A stretch of DNA of 64,000 nucleotides, taken from the NCBI GenBank assembly GCA_914767715.1, contig OU612067.1:23782162-23846161 (forward strand), written 5' to 3'. Positions 13,681 to 25,354 of the stretch are shown piece by piece (within the stretch, counting starts at the first letter, position 1; each line of letters starts with the position of its first letter). A program made the translations under genes and the position numbers. Below the pieces are notes generated by a model. That model ran no database searches and was not told where the DNA came from. It was given only the letters and a program-made list of their open reading frames with translations. Origin of the DNA: Membranipora membranacea (taxonomy: Eukaryota; Bryozoa; Gymnolaemata; Cheilostomatida; Membraniporidae).

Positions 13681-14487
13681 TCAATGATGTTGGTCAAGTA
13701 GATAATATATGGTTGGATAGTAGAGTTTTGAATGAACTGAACTGAAAGAATTGTATGTAGCAGAAACTTTGTATCTTAGATTGTCTGTATGATATAAAAG
13801 TAAATGTTTATCACGAAAATTGAACTTGATAGTGTTTTTAAATCCTCTATATATAAATGGAGGTGTCAAAAAATTGTTGATCTTATGCGCTAAAAGTGAA
13901 GTGAACTAACAAACAAGCTCAGGAAGAGGTAGGAGTTGTAATGATTGTGTAATGGAATCGGTTGGAATGAGATAATATGGGATGTAATGCACATTTGCGA
14001 TAATGCGTAAAGCCCGTTTTGCAACAAAAATAATCTATTGAGGGCATTATTGCAGGACAAGTTGCCAATGATATGGATCCCATATATAAGGTGACAATAG
14101 ATAAACTGGAAGCAAAATGTGCAGGCACTTGCTATGTCCAAGAAGTATCTCAAATTTTGAAGTAGGTAAACATTCCGTTGTACCTTTTTATATACATACT
14201 CCAGATGATCCTGCCATGAAAGTGAGTCACTCAACACAAAACCGAGAAGACTTGTAGTTCTCTGTCTGTTTAGTTTGTCATGCCCTATGTACAGTTCCAG
14301 GTCATAAAGGGGATCTGAGATATTAAGTAGCATGTAATGAGATTTCTGAACATTTATAACCATCCGGTTACGATTGCACCAATCCAAAATGCCATTTAAA
14401 TCTTCAGATGCCTTTGCCTTTAGTTGTTGGAGGTTTTTATTAGATGACAGGAACACTGTATCATCAGAAAGTTGATACAGTGTTCCT
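13681..14487 (-). mobile_element. 5'-truncated LINE reverse transcriptase fragment
   Basis: On the minus strand, 14487-13890 encodes the C-terminal half of a non-LTR reverse transcriptase: the catalytic-type SDDTVFLSS (equivalent of the YADD box), then LNGILDWCNRNRMVINVQKS, then LLGFVLSDSLSWQDHLEYVY, then a thumb region. A second frame at 13869-13681 (FKNTIKFNFRDKHLLLYHTD) continues the RT C-terminus after a frame break. The endonuclease and N-terminal RT are absent. The element lies in the 3' flank of copy A, a position where copies B and C lack it. Its truncated 5' end coincides with a small inverted repeat (14449-14487). A CR1- or Jockey-type clade is likely but I cannot assign it. Confidence 0.75.
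14449..14487. repeat. Inverted repeat at the LINE 5' truncation point
   Basis: Fifteen-base arms (14449-14463 and 14473-14487, AGGAACACTGTATCA and its complement) surround a 9-nt loop. One arm is part of the RT catalytic motif, so the other is an inverted copy of it at the truncation end. Confidence 0.8.
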
Positions 14488-14754
14488 AAAAATGCATAAC
14501 TGTTAGCGCTTGACTGATATAAAGATGTTTAGGCCAAAAAATTAGATTGCCCACTGTTCAATTTATCGAGATTGAGCATAGTTTTGGTCAATTTTTTTTT
14601 CTCGCTGCCAACACTCAAATTCAGTTAGTGCTCAATATTTATTTTCTTTGAGATACATGAATTTGTCTGCAAGTATTTACGGTATACCAGTCAGATCGTT
14701 ACCAGGTCTGCCTCTAATCATTAATTGTTTTGATGAAGTTTCTTGTCTTTTCAC

Positions 14755-14905
14755 TTTAATCAAGTTTGATGTAGTTTGCCTGCATTCCCAATTGCGCCCA
14801 CACCAATGATATGGTGCAGACAAATTTTAAATAATGTGCAACCTGCCTGCTGATATAAGTGGAGGGGGTAACTCCAAATGCAGGCCAAATTGGTCTACTT
14901 TTTAC
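14755..14905. mobile_element. MITE-like inverted-repeat element, 3' flank of copy A
   Basis: Terminal inverted repeats resemble AAGTTTGATCCAGTTTGCC at the left and its complement at the right, both degenerate here. About 150 bp, no coding capacity. Related copies lie at 26077-26242 and 34182-34314. Confidence 0.5.
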
Positions 14906-17429
14906 TGTACAGTTTGAAAGAACTTGTCTTAATGTAAGACCAACTGAGGGACTGCTTTAAATGAACCACAATCGGTATTTTCCTCACATATAATTGTGAT
15001 AAGTGTTATTAGTAGCATAAAATTCTGTCCCCACTAGTCGTAAAATACAGGTCACAAAGTTACCTTTGTGTACTGGCCTGGTATATATCACCTACGGGTA
15101 GAAGAAGCTTGTCATATGTTTGTTGATTTAGGCCTACAGAATACATTCACTGAATATTTCCCAAGTTGCTTAAATTTTCATCATATTTTAGAATAAAAAA
15201 TACAGGTCGTTCCAACAATTATCTTGCTGTTGTTTAATTGCAGCCCTTGTCTTGCACTAACAACCCAACTGTGGCCTTATAATATCGAATGAGCAGCCCT
15301 CATGTCAACTTTCTTTTAACCAACTCAGGCTCTAGGTCACCCAGGCGCCTTTGACAGATGGGAACACATGGGTTGGTGTCGATTCTGTGTCAATAGTAGT
15401 GTTCCATACAAAAAGTTGATAACAAATGGATAATAATACCCTAGTCCCTAGAAATGTTGCCATCATCTGGACTTCTCTGTAAAAGGGTCACACGCCTATG
15501 ACAAATGCCCATCAGGCGTTGCATACTGGCCATTCATTTCACCTCGTTTCAAACTCAAAGTGCGACTGTCACAACCCATCTGGATGGCCATTCTGCAAGT
15601 GTTGGTCGCCAAACAACTATCCGGATTGGCTTGGAGTACCATCAGGTAGCGTATTGTAGCCCCGGGGCTTGTTGGTGAACAGGCCTGGATTCAATTAGGA
15701 AACAAAGCACATATTTTGGCCATATTACACCAGCAGGCCCCTGTCAATGGACTTCACATTGTAACCAACCATTGTAATCTGCACACTATATGTTACATGC
15801 TAATGCCCTCCTACCACACTGCACAGACCTGAACACAGCCCACAAAACAAAATGGTATGCTACATTTCTGTCTGCCATAATAATGAATTTGCATCGACTG
15901 GTGAAGAAGAAACCTGATTGGCTAATTATTTGTCAGATCGTTTCTGATTTGATGATAATTTTAGATAGTTGTAATAAGTCAAAGAACTGCCTGACCTTGA
16001 CATGGGCAATACATTGCGCTCAACAATTTTATGTCTCTTCTGACGCTGGTGATTGTCAGTAATAAAAATTAAGAGGTGTGTTAGTCGCTGCTAGCTTGTT
16101 AGTATGAGTTGGATGCTCACTCATTTGCCACCTGCCTCTAGCATTTGGAAACAATGTCCTTATCATAACCGCAGTAGGCTTGACTAAGTTTTAATCACTC
16201 ATGGACATTAACCACGTGGTTATAATACGCGACCCAACGGTAGTAATAATTGCTGTGACCACCCAATCCAGATTGGTTTTGAACAGTAATGTTTGCTGTA
16301 ACCACCTGTTCGGATTGCTTTGTTGCTCAGATGATGAGTATCTACAACCCATTCTATCCTCGGTTTATACCCGTCTGTCTCTGTCAATCTTGGTCCGACT
16401 GCGACCATATGCCTATGCTGCTTCCGGTGGTTGCCAATTAGGCATCCAGATTGGTGCTTAGCGAAGCAAGCGGTGTGAATTTGTTTGACCGGATATATTC
16501 AAAGCAAAGCAAATAAAATGTCTGTTCAGTTTGAGTCACAAAAACTATCAATCATGGGCCATAAATATTCATTTTTTGATCTTTTCATACCACCATATAG
16601 ATAGCTAGTAGCCATGGCAGATAATAAAAAAGTAGTAGCAGTAGTAGAAGAAAATGAGCTTTTCAATGTAGGATGCAACACATGTGGTGTGGAAACAATG
16701 TCTTGCACACTGATTTTTTTTTCTCCCTATCAACCACTGGTATGTTTCCTTGCCTTGAAGATATTTACCAACCTATATATTCCCCTAACAGTATTAACAG
16801 TAAAATATCACTGCCGGAAATGCAAAAATAAGAGTTAATTGGAGTCATTGTTAATATTGTTTTGTCCTGTAAGATTTGATTGGGTGAATGTATTATTCCA
16901 GGACTCTCATTGGCCTTATCTCACAAAAGAATTTAGTCTTAGTATTATCTGGGAATTCCCCTTCTTGAGGATGCACATAAATGTGGCTGCTGGAGGGTAT
17001 TCTAAAACAAATCAAACATTTTGCCTTCAGAAAAGTGATGGTTATGGAATAAATTGGAAAATTGAATGATGAAATTGTTTTGTTGAGTTTTCGTTCACTT
17101 TTATACTACTTTGCCTGCTTCCCTGACGATCAGGGAAGGCAAACAAACTTTTGCTTAAATTGGTTACTTATTAACTTAAGTGGCCAAATAAAATAAATAA
17201 AGCTGTCTGATAAATTCACTGTGCTTGACATGCACAGCCACTGTTCAATGTTCTATTTTTCAATCCATTTGACTAATGGGTCCTACTAAGAGATAAGACC
17301 AATTCATATGCAATGTACGATGTCCACTAAAGGAGGTCTTTGTAAAGCCATATCTCAAACCAGTTTTTATGCTTTTCTTGTGATCTGTGGTTTGAGCGTC
17401 GATGTGCTGAAAAAATTGTCCATAAATAG
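14906..17429. other. Intergenic region between copies A and B
   Basis: No supported gene. Short open stretches at 15790-16062, 16201-16461 and 16614-16838 lack domain signals and flanking splice sites. The 16806-16977 segment is the paralog of the copy A upstream flank. Phrases such as GCATCCAGAT near 16443 and GCGTCCAGATG near 17582 hint at decayed dispersed repeats. Confidence 0.5.
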
Positions 17430-17458
17430 CCATTGGCCACACATCTCAACTATAAAAG
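17430..17458 (+). promoter_or_regulatory. Candidate core promoter of copy B (inverted CCAAT plus TATA box)
   Basis: TATAAAAG at 17451-17458 is a canonical TATA box. An inverted CCAAT (ATTGG at 17432) sits about 20 bp upstream. It lies about 400 bp before the copy B start codon, leaving room for a 5' UTR with an intron ending at the TTTTAG acceptor at 17852. Sequence match only; no equivalent was found for copies A or C. Confidence 0.35.
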
Positions 17459-17862
17459 GGCCCATTCTGGGGCAGTGCTAACTGGCCATCCATCTCATCT
17501 TGTATCAATATCCAAGCGAGACCATCCATATACCTATTTGACAGCCAGGATGCCACAGCGACATCCAGGATTTGCCAAAAAGGCGTCCAGATGCAGCAAG
17601 CGTTTCATGTTATGTAATGATGAGGTGCGGTCTGACGGGTTGGAGGTAGTCATTTATCTGTGACGAAGCCAACTGGTCTTAAGAGGCACTGACTTTTTCT
17701 AGTCACACAAAATCAATAGAATAATGGTCAGTTGCGGCTATAGTATCCATCGTCAAGCTGCTTTGTTTGCGGTGCCATCAATATTAATTTAAGAGCTCGA
17801 TACGAGAATCATTCAATCCTAAGTGAACTAGTCAGGCTGTCTTTAATTTTAGATTGATTATC

Positions 17863-20800
17863 ATGGAGGCCGCGGGAGATAATAACACAGAAGATACAGA
17901 GTTCCTTGAGTGTGGCCTTTGTTATGAGAATGATGATCTGAAGAGGCTACCATGCAGTCCTGGTCATATATTCTGTGTCACATGTCTTACTAAAGACTCA
18001 GAACAGACTAAAATCATCCTCTGTCCTATCTGCAAGTAAGTGAAGTCGTTGACACAACAAATCATGTTGTTCTCTATTGGTTTTTTATAACACTCTAGAC
18101 TTTAGTGCTTGTTATTTGCGCTCTCTCTGTTGTATGATTGCAATTCTTTTTCAATTTTCACTGGACCAACATATGAAAATGAAATTGCAGTAAGGACTTT
18201 CCACTAATTAAATTAAACCTATTAGAGAGTTTTGAAGAGGACACTTAGGTTTTACACAATTGTGTAGCAAAGCGATGGCTTTTCAACATTCAGACAACAC
18301 CAGGTCAATACTTGGCTCATAAGAAACAGCTGGACATAATAATCAGGTACTGTGTACACAAAGCTTTATTAAGAAGGCTTTTAACTCTGATACGTAAAGC
18401 TTACTTTATTATCCTAGTTTAAATCTTTTTTTAAGGACAGTGTTCGAAGACTCTGTAAATGCCCTCCCATCAGCTACAGCTCCTATAGATGAGTTCAACT
18501 GTTGTGATGTGTGTAGAAGAAAAGATGAGAAGTTTAAATATGCTCAGGTCTACTGTGTCATCTGTGCTAAGAAGTTCTGTGACTCTCATTTAAAGGTCTG
18601 TATTAATGCGATGTTTTTTTTCTGTATCAGGGTTTTTAGGCAGTAGTTCCTTGTTTCTCTACCACACTGATCTTTTGTTTTTTTTGGATAAAAAACCAAT
18701 AGGGGGGGGGGGACTGAATATTCCTATGTTTGAATTCATAACACATGAACCCATATCTCCACTAGATTTCTTAGTAATTATGAATGTAGCTTCTTCATTG
18801 ATGATTTCGGCCAGTGTTAAATATTTTACTTCACACCTCTTCTAATAATTTGGAGAAGATCTCACCATATCAGCTGTTTATTATGGTCATTTTAAAACCT
18901 AATTTACACATGATGATATTCAGTTCCTCCAACCACCCTTTCCTTTCTCTTAAATGCCGATTCTGAGTGCTTGTCTTCTAATTTCAGAGTCATAATGATG
19001 CTCTTGATGATCATAGGCGGATACCGATGGCAGATTATCAGAAAGAGTACAGAAAGATGGAGACTAGATATTGTGTGATACACCCTGACTCTGCTTATTC
19101 TCATGGTTGTCAGAAATGCTTTGTTGTGTTTTGTGGGGAATGCATATTGGATCCAGGAAACTGCCCAAATGGTAAAGTATCTTTTATTCTCATTGCATCT
19201 CACATCTGAGCAAAAACTCTTGAAACTTCTGAAGTTTTGCATACCCAATGGTTTTGGATTGAGGTTTCATGTAATGAATTGTATGTTTGGTTGGCATCTT
19301 ACTGCTTAACTGGATCAAGAGCAGAAGCAACATGAACATAGTAAGTTGTCTGCTCACCGCTGAGGTCACTGATCACAAGCCCAAAGAGGATTCAGAATCT
19401 TTTCTGATAGATCATACAGTGTTGGCTTCCTTTTCAAGAATATGACGATGACCACAACGCCAACTTCATGAATATTATGACTGAGGGTAGAGATGGTATC
19501 CTGAACCTAAAATAGAATATTTAACAAGCATATTGCGATTATCTCTCTGTCATATCACCAAAAGGCCTCCCAAAAAACCCTGCAATATTGTGTGATTTGT
19601 AAATTTGAGATTCAGCAGTTGTCCCCTGTTTTGTCATGAGAAGATAGCGACTTATATTCATTCAGTCTTCTACTGTAAAACTACATCTGAGCAAGATCTG
19701 ATCTGAGGACAATGAAAACAACATTGACATTTGGCAATTGTCAATAAAGACCCCAAAGCTAATGAAAGTCATTCTCTTTGCCCCAAATTGGCAGTGCTCT
19801 GCTCTCTAGTCATATAAATCGACTCCATGCAAACTAAATTTGCAGACTGTATGCATCTTTGCTCTCAGGTGACACACATAGTCTGGATACACTTGACAGG
19901 TTAGCTCTTACTTTGATTAACGCCATCAACGAGAAGAAAGTCTGGGTGTTTGATAAGGAAGAGCACCTGCTTGGTATTGTTAAAGTTCTCACCAGAAGAC
20001 TGTCAGATTGGGATTCTGAGACTGAACGGCTGATTGATGAACTTCATAATGCTAGAGATAAACAGGTCTTGTATGAGCTTTTGTACCAGTTATTCCCGTT
20101 CAAATAACTGATCCTATCTCATGGCACATGTATATATGTATCATAATGATTAATGGTCTGTTTTTAGTATGATCATATTGAATTTTAAAGTATTTTTAGT
20201 GCGCAAAACAATCATAAAATCTTAAATTCAATACCCAACAAGCGATAAATGAGTATATGAAAGGGGCATTTGATCATACCATAGCATGTGAGTTATGAAG
20301 ATTTGAGCTCAATATCTGGAATAGCATTATTAGCTTACATTGCTAAACAAAGGGCCTGTAAAAATAGTGTCCGTTGTAGCATCGTCGACAGTGGAGGCAT
20401 TTTGTTACTGTTTACAGTTTTTACAACTTCCAAGGCTATATTATTCATGCTGGTAGGGACAGCCAATGAAAGCAATGTTGAATCAGTGTCTGTATTGAGT
20501 GTTGTTACGGTATGAGGTTATGTTATTCCATGAGAAGAATTTACTTCAGCGTGTTTATGTTTTTGATAGCTTGAAGAAATTCAAAGAGGGTATGAGATGA
20601 TGGAACAGAAGCTTCTGAGTTTTAGGACTCGATCTAAAGACAAGCTGACCACAATACTCGATGATGAAGTTGACAAAAAACTGACAAAGCTAATAAGGCA
20701 ACTTCTTAAGATCAATGCAAGAGTTTTCTCTCACCACAAGGTAAGCTTCAAGACCCTTCTTGCGGGTAATGGCAAAGTTTGTGTCCCTGAGACCTGATAC

Positions 20801-23800
20801 CATATTGGTCCAAATCACCTTGGCCAACTTCTCCTCAAAGTGAAGACAAGGTTCTACAGACTGGTGAAAAACTTATCATGATAATTATCATTATTATTAC
20901 TATCGCTGTTATTGTTGTTATCATTTTTCGTGCCAGTTGAAGAAATATCTTTAGTCTGAATATAAAAAAGAGTAAAAGCTCATTCTTTTACAAAGGTGGA
21001 TGTTGTGAAAGGCTACAAAGACACAGAGAGACTGATCGATGATCTGACAATGATGAAAGTAGCAGAATGTGAAATTAAAACTTTGGAACTGGTTGAAAAT
21101 ATCCAAGGTAACATAGTCGAAATATGTTATTGCTAACCAGCATGAAGCTCTGGAGTAGCCAATGTGTGCTCTGATATGCTGGTGGGTGGAAAACAGCCAA
21201 TACCAGGGCAGGTGATACCTGTTGATGTTATAGTGAAGCCTAAACTAGACAAGTTTAACTCTATTATCTCAATTGGCTCTCTTTCCTCCCCAATCAGTTC
21301 AGAGCCAACACATAGGCTTATTTACAGGCTAGATGGTTTTGTTGATTTTTAAACTTCTTTCACATCTACTCGACCACCTGTTTTGCAATCAGATTTTTCT
21401 CTGTTACAGAGAGAAATTCACTTCTGTCGGTGATTTTAAAAGAAGACTCCCAACCCATCCTTTTAGACCAGCAGCTTGTATGTACATCTGTGAGGGCACC
21501 AACACAACTGACTCTTCTCAAATCTGTCAAAATTGATGGTGCACCAATATCTGTTTGCCATCATAAAGAGTTCACTTTTGCTGGGTTAGGCGTAAGGTTC
21601 AAAGCTGTAGTTAAAATACATGAGAACGGCCATGTTGACAACACGTTCATCAAACTCAGCGGATCTGCCTGTGGTGTTGTTGTTCACAATGAGGTGCTCC
21701 ATGTGCTCACAGGCGGTGACACTTTTCACATCCTGACCTACAGCCTCTCAGGAGAGTTGCTCTCAAGAAGTGACACTAAAATCAAAGGGTTTACTGTGGG
21801 CAAATTTGTCAGAACAGATGATAACAAAGTTGTCACTGTAGACAAGAAAGGTAAAAGATTTGTCATAATGAGCAACTCCATGGGCATGACAAGAAGTGTC
21901 TCTTGTGCTGGGATTCTCTCACCCTGTAGTTCCATGTCACTATCTCTGGTGGACAATGACTCTGTTGTCATAACAGATCATTATAAAGTCTCAAGAGTCA
22001 GCCTGACTGATGGTCACACTATCTGGAGTTCAGATGTTGTACCCGGACCTCTAGCAGTGGTCTGCTATAAGAATCAGTACATCCTGGTCACTAACTGTGA
22101 GCAAGAATTCAGAATATGGATACTGGATGTAAACTCGGGTAAGAACGGTTTTTTTTCTTACCTCAACGATTAACAAGATAGCTGGGGGTTCCCCTATAGG
22201 AGGGGGCGACTAATAAGCCATTTCCTGGTTAACTCCCAATAAGTTAGAAATAAAACGTTAAAGTAAGTACAGTAAGTTGCTGGAGAACAGCATAGGCAGG
22301 GCAAGAACTCTATAGGAGGAAATTCGGCCTCGATACTTTAGAAAAGGCCGAAAATTTAGCACCAACCACACATGCACCCAAGTCACCTTTCACACACTGA
22401 GAAATATAGGAACATAAGGTAGTACTTTAGGGTGGAGGGTGGGAATTGTGAAAAGACGACTTATCTCTTCTGTTATTTAGAATAATAGGAACGAGAAAAA
22501 CCCGCGAACTGACGAGGTAAGTAAATCAGTCTAACTCGCTATAAGGTGCGCCGTGGTACTAGATAATGCTAGAGGTATGATAAGATAACTACCAAATATG
22601 AGGCTCAAGTTATAACACAGTACTGTGTTATAAAATAACTGAGCGTTGTCACATTGCTCAAGAAAAAATGAGTTCTTTAGGTGTAAAAAACTCTTTATTT
22701 TTTCTTACCTCAATGATTAACAAGATAGCTGGGGGTTCTCCTATAGGAGGAGGGCGACTAATAAGCCATTTCCTGGTTAACCCCCAACAAGTTAGAAATA
22801 AACTCCCTTTCGCCAAATACACAGCCCAATAAAGTATCAGTTATGTTTAATATAACTTAATTAGGCATCTGATTTCCACCTGCTGTGAACCTGTATCTGA
22901 GCTACGGTCCAACCTCTCTTTCTAGCCCAAGTAGCCCCTCCATGACGGAAACAGTGCGGTGTGATCTTTTACTTTATCCCCGCTCGACCAGCTACATGAT
23001 GTAATATTTTGCCAAACTCTTGGGCGGAAACATCAAAGAGTGGCGCCTCAGGGAGTTTATGTCAAAACAAATCCAGGTATTGCTGTAGGAACAGCACTGG
23101 TTTCAAGGGTTCGCCTGAGTAGTCAACAAGTTTGAACCTAGCCTCTGTCTTAGAGTGTTTGAACGACCTCAGAGTTAATTGACAAGAGGTTTTATCCTTT
23201 GACCAATGTACATCTCCGAACAGAAGGGCATGGGAGCTAGCTGTGGTCGAAATTCTGATGGTCGAAGAAACCCGTAAAAAGCTACTGCCATCACGCAGCG
23301 AAATTGGCAAGCAACTCTAGGAGCAAGTATTTCAGCTGCCCTGTTAAATCTGAGCAGATGACTGGAAGACACTGCAGTTTTCACGCGTGCTGTGGACTCA
23401 TTCTTGAACCCTTTCAGCATCATATTGAGTCTTTCTGTGTCCATGGATACTTTTAGGTCTAACTTGCGAAAAGAATGGCGCAGGGCGGAGATATGAGTCG
23501 CTACTGTGCTGTAAGCAAGGCCCTCTTTCTTCAGATGTTCAATCCACAACTCTACAGAAGATTTACAGGCTTCTGTCTGGTAAGAAAGGCCCATGTCATC
23601 ACAGAACTTTTTGAATTTGTTGATATAGTTTTCATGAATCTTCGCAGATGCCGGGCACACTGACGCACCGATCAGTCTGTCCACTTCTTCAAGTTCTACA
23701 AAAGAGAAGAAGAATAAATTGAATGTATCATTAAATATACAGATACCTAATTTATAAGGTTTTGAAGCTTTGATAGCGCATATGATCATATCCTTTGCTA

Positions 23801-25354
23801 TCAAGCGATAGGTCCCGGGTTAAATTCCCGTTCTCGTCTCGAGGGATTTACCCTGGCTTCTTCCTACCCACAAACCACATAACTCAAATCATACTTCAAC
23901 CCACAACTCTTACAAGTCACACACATCTTAAACACAGACAACTCTTGTAATCACAAAACCAACTGATGGAACTACTCATCCTTCTAACATCAAGGATAAT
24001 ATAATAATGTTATGTTCTATCAGTAATAATCAAAATTGTCCCGGGGTCTTGGAGAACTATGGGTGTCAATCACCTGTTCTCTGGAGAGTACGGTCTCATA
24101 CCACTACCCTCCCCCCACATAAGACAAGACAAGGTCTTGATGAAAATAATTTAACCCTCGCCACGGATGAAGACATGCCCTGCTGACAGGGGACGACTAA
24201 TAAGGTATTGCGATAACTGCCTGTTAGATCCAGGTAATGAAATCAGAGTTGATTGGGTGGAGATGGTGGGGGATGACTATTGGATCTGATCTCATAGCAG
24301 GGAATGTCTGGCGAAATTTTTCTATTTTGCCTCTTGATAAAAGATCTGGACCAATATTATCCGCACCTTTCACATTGAATGCGGTAATGAATATTCCTGT
24401 TCAGGCAGAGCTTTGCAATGTGACGAAGCATCTTACGTAGAGCAGCTTCCTTACTGTATAGCTTGTTGATAACGGCGACCAGGGCCGTGTTGTCGGTGAA
24501 CACTCGAATGGAACAGTTGGCCACACACTCCTGAAGCATCAAGAGAGCAAAAACTATGGGGAACAGTTCCAGCACTGCTATATTGTGAAAAGACGACTTG
24601 TCTCTTCAGTTATTTAGAACAATAGGAACGAGAAAAACTCGCGAACTGACGAAATAAGTAAATTAGCATAACCCGCTATAAGGCGCGCCGTGGTACTAGA
24701 TATGCTAGAGGTAAGATAAGATAACTACAAAATATGAGGCTCAAAGGCCAGGTTAGCGTTAGTAAATTTTACAAGTTATAACACAGTACTGTGTTATTAA
24801 ATAGCTGAGCCTCAAGAAAAAAAGAGTTCTTCAGGTGTAAAAAACTCTGTATATTATTATTATCAGCCAGTCATTGTTATAATTCAAAAGCTGCTGGTTA
24901 CCTAGTTTTGATTAATTTTTTCGAATGCTTTTATTGACATCAACTGCAGGGGGGACATCAGTCTACAATCCTTTCCTGTAGTATATACATATCACAATGC
25001 ATAACATTCAAGTCGATGAGATACTGCGATTGAGGAATTTGAAACCGAATTATGAAAATATGAATGGATAATGATAGTCACAGCAAAACCAAAGATGGAG
25101 AATGTGTAATCTGTATTTGTATTGTCTTGTATTGCTTGTATTTGCAAATAGAGACTGAAACAAACCAAATTGTTTCTCACGGCACGGAGAATATTGGGTT
25201 ACCATTATCTTTCCTTGCAGGTCAGCTTGTTGGTGAGACATTGGCCTCTCTTGGCCAGAGGAAGATTGATAGATATGATATGGAAGTTAATGGTGATCAA
25301 CTTATGGTGACCAACTATGAATCACAAACAGTAGAATACTATCAAATCAGCTAA
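17863..25354 (+). CDS. TRIM-like RING/B-box/coiled-coil E3 ligase with C-terminal propeller-like domain, copy B (8 exons)
   Basis: Exons 17863-18035, 18436-18595, 18988-19171, 19869-20065, 20570-20740, 20996-21107, 21410-22138 and 25221-25354 total 1860 nt (619 aa). Every exon except the first has the same length as in copy A (160, 184, 197, 171, 112, 729, 134), with identical phases. The N-terminus is seven residues shorter than A before the RING (CGLC, CSPGHIFCVTC, CPIC). Two B-boxes (CDVCRRKDEKF; RYCVIHPDS with GCQKCFVVFCGEC), a coiled coil and the propeller-like region follow, ending EYYQIS. In B-box 2 the cysteine-histidine spacing is C-V-I-H where A has C-D-K-H, so the ligands are kept. 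Intron 7 is 3.1 kb because of a Ngaro-like retrotransposon insertion. No disabling change was seen, so this copy is probably functional. Confidence 0.83.
22151..22254 (-). repeat. Split direct repeat Y, outer copy
   Basis: About 104 bp beginning TTTTTCTTACCTCAACGAT. It is nearly identical to 22698-22802 in the same orientation. It forms the 3' terminus of the minus-strand element. Confidence 0.8.
22445..22694 (-). repeat. Split direct repeat X, inner copy
   Basis: About 250 bp matching 24582-24848 in the same orientation. It contains the short palindrome TTATAACACAGTACTGTG and ends in GTGTAAAAAACTC. It lies directly against the inner Y copy, as expected for the Y-X-Y 3' end of a Ngaro-type element. 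Confidence 0.8.
22698..22802 (-). repeat. Split direct repeat Y, inner copy
   Basis: Matches 22151-22254 with a few substitutions. It separates the recombinase remnant from the inner X copy. Confidence 0.8.
22866..23804 (-). pseudogene. Tyrosine recombinase remnant of the Ngaro-like element
   Basis: The minus-strand reading is split over frames: one frame from 23804 to about 23240, another to 23062, then a run with in-frame stops to 22866. It shows a SAM-like N-terminal domain (FKKFCDDMGLSYQTE, WIEHLKKEGLAYSTVATHIS). The box I arginine is present (AFYGFLRPSEF), as is the box II H-x-x-R (PHCFRHGGAT) followed by HSRWKSDA. The catalytic tyrosine is missing because a stop follows SDA. At least one frameshift (near 23240) and two stop codons make it inactive. 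In DIRS-order elements this enzyme integrates a circular DNA intermediate. Confidence 0.78.
23760..23850 (+). other. tRNA-like segment with a pol III B-box-like sequence
   Basis: TCCCGGGTTAAATTCCCG near 23813-23830 can form a T-arm-like hairpin with a 7-nt loop. An upstream TAGCGCATATG could be a degenerate A box. It may be the head of a tRNA-derived SINE or a tRNA pseudogene inserted in the Ngaro-like element. No complete cloverleaf could be drawn. Confidence 0.25.
24240..24584 (-). pseudogene. RNase H remnant of the Ngaro-like element
   Basis: The minus strand encodes ELFPIVFALLMLQ, then VFTDNTALVAVINKLYSKE, then a helix ending NRNIHY. After a one-base frame break it continues NVKGADNIGPDLLSRGKIEK and FRQTFPAMRSDP. 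This is the RNase H module of DIRS/Ngaro elements, including the TDN catalytic motif and the LSRG tail. The N-terminal part and the entire RT are deleted: split repeat X abuts this remnant at 24584. Confidence 0.75.
24582..24848 (-). repeat. Split direct repeat X, 5' terminal copy
   Basis: Matches 22445-22694 but carries about 29 extra bases (about 24745-24773) that the inner copy lacks. The indel is flanked by short CAAAG/CAAG homology. Confidence 0.8.

Larger units (their letters stand above)
22151..24848 (-). mobile_element. Internally deleted Ngaro-like (DIRS order) tyrosine-recombinase retrotransposon in intron 7 of copy B
   Basis: Reading the minus strand the order is: repeat X (24848-24582), RNase H remnant (24575-24240), tyrosine recombinase remnant (about 23700-22866), repeat Y (22802-22698), repeat X (22694-22445), repeat Y (22254-22151). 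X-internal-Y-X-Y is the split-direct-repeat arrangement that defines Ngaro-type elements. The reverse transcriptase is missing: X joins directly to the start of RNase H. Both remaining ORFs are broken, so the element is dead and could only move in trans. The insertion boundaries are clear by comparison with intron 7 of copy C, which has the same flanking DNA (TTATCAGCCAG) without it. Confidence 0.8.

Noticed and set aside
15790-16838. Open frames upstream of copy B as genes
   Set aside because: Short, no domain signature, no flanking exons, and composition like surrounding non-coding DNA.
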